Positions 5,175-5,539 of a DNA stretch of 5,539 nucleotides are shown here, piece after piece. The stretch lies in NCBI GenBank assembly GCA_022701965.1, contig JAKONL010000046.1:1-5539 (forward strand), given 5' to 3'. A model generated the notes under the pieces. It saw nothing but the letters and a program-made list of their open reading frames with translations. It had not been told where the DNA came from and did no database searches. This DNA comes from Burkholderiaceae bacterium (lineage in GTDB: Bacteria > Pseudomonadota > Gammaproteobacteria > Burkholderiales > Burkholderiaceae). Within the stretch, counting starts at the first letter, position 1. Each line of letters starts with the position of its first letter. A program made the translations under genes and the position numbers.

Positions 5175-5539
5175 GTGGACATCACCCAGCTGCTGGCATT
5201 CAGCGTCAAGAACAAGGCCTCCGACCTGCACCTGTCGGCCGGCCTTCCGCCCATGATCCGCGTCCACGGCGACGTCCGGCGCATCAACGTCGACGCGCTC
5301 GACCACAAGGCGGTGCACGCCATGGTGTACGACATCATGAGCGACACGCACCGCAAGCACTACGAGGAATTCCTGGAGGTCGACTTCTCGTTCGAGATCG
5401 ACGGCCTGGCGCGATTCCGCGTCAACGCGTTCAACCAGGCACGCGGCGCGGCCGCGGTGTTCCGCACGATTCCCTCGAAGATCCTCACGCTGGAGCAGCT
5501 GAGCGCGCCCAAGATCTTCGCCGACCTGGCGCTTAGGCC
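5175..5539 (+). CDS. pilT: Type IV pilus retraction ATPase PilT, N-terminal part (partial)
   Basis: The first 121 codons of PilT, the hexameric cytoplasmic ATPase that disassembles the type IV pilus and powers twitching motility and DNA uptake. It starts at GTG with DITQLLAFSVKNKASDLHLS and continues through SAGLPPMIRVHGDVRRI, VDFSFEIDGLARFRVNAFNQ and FRTIPSKILTLEQL, which together form the PAS-like N-terminal domain of the PilT/VirB11 family. The frame stays open to the window edge, ending at FADLALRP, just before the expected Walker A loop (GPTGSGKST in relatives). The full protein is normally about 345 residues, so roughly two thirds is missing here. The GTG is chosen because the family begins M-D-I-T-Q-L-L and a purine-rich ribosome binding site precedes it. 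It is divergent from yggS. A paralogue such as PilU is less likely, since the N-terminal sequence is PilT-like. Confidence 0.93.
   Translation, partial: MDITQLLAFSVKNKASDLHLSAGLPPMIRVHGDVRRINVDALDHKAVHAMVYDIMSDTHRKHYEEFLEVDFSFEIDGLARFRVNAFNQARGAAAVFRTIPSKILTLEQLSAPKIFADLALR

Overview
This 5.5 kb window looks like ordinary chromosome from a GC-rich betaproteobacterium, most likely Burkholderiales and Comamonadaceae-like. That placement rests on the strongly GC-biased third codon positions, a PilT N-terminus of the form I recall from Burkholderiales, a DUF2242 lipoprotein (a family I know mainly from betaproteobacteria), and divergent yggS and pilT genes. It is recognition from memory, not a database result. 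I see no phage, transposon, CRISPR, toxin-antitoxin or tRNA/rRNA gene, and no new multi-gene system.

Layout, left to right. The first 41 bases, minus strand, are the signal-peptide start of an exported protein cut by the window edge. After a 120-bp divergent gap comes an arginase (162-1073, +). A 125-bp stretch with nested inverted repeats leads to a stand-alone response-regulator receiver domain (1199-1603, +). Its stop codon directly abuts the stop codon of a convergent DUF2242 lipoprotein gene (1604-2335, -), which has a Pro/Val/Ala-rich tail built on an 11-residue repeat. A 106-bp gap then separates a minus-strand series: a P-loop kinase of the nucleoside/nucleotide kinase family (2442-3062) whose GTG start overlaps the stop of a Glu/Leu/Phe/Val-type glutamate dehydrogenase (3059-4330), and upstream of that a YggS/PLPBP protein (4429-5136). 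Thirty-eight bases beyond the yggS start, pilT begins on the plus strand with a GTG codon and runs off the right edge.

How the genes work together. Glutamate dehydrogenase and the kinase look like a translationally coupled pair. A good sigma-70-like promoter (TTGGCA-17-TATCGT) sits just upstream of the dehydrogenase, preceded by interleaved direct repeats that could be a regulator site. Arginase (arginine to ornithine and urea) and glutamate dehydrogenase (glutamate to 2-oxoglutarate and ammonia) both belong to amino-acid nitrogen metabolism, but they lie on opposite strands with unrelated genes between them and are not one operon. YggS (PLP homeostasis) next to pilT (pilus retraction ATPase) is a familiar neighbourhood in Gram-negative bacteria. 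The most useful leads are regulatory: the repeat array at the gdhA promoter, the GTGA overlap, the repeat-built lipoprotein tail, and the 38-bp divergent gap before pilT.
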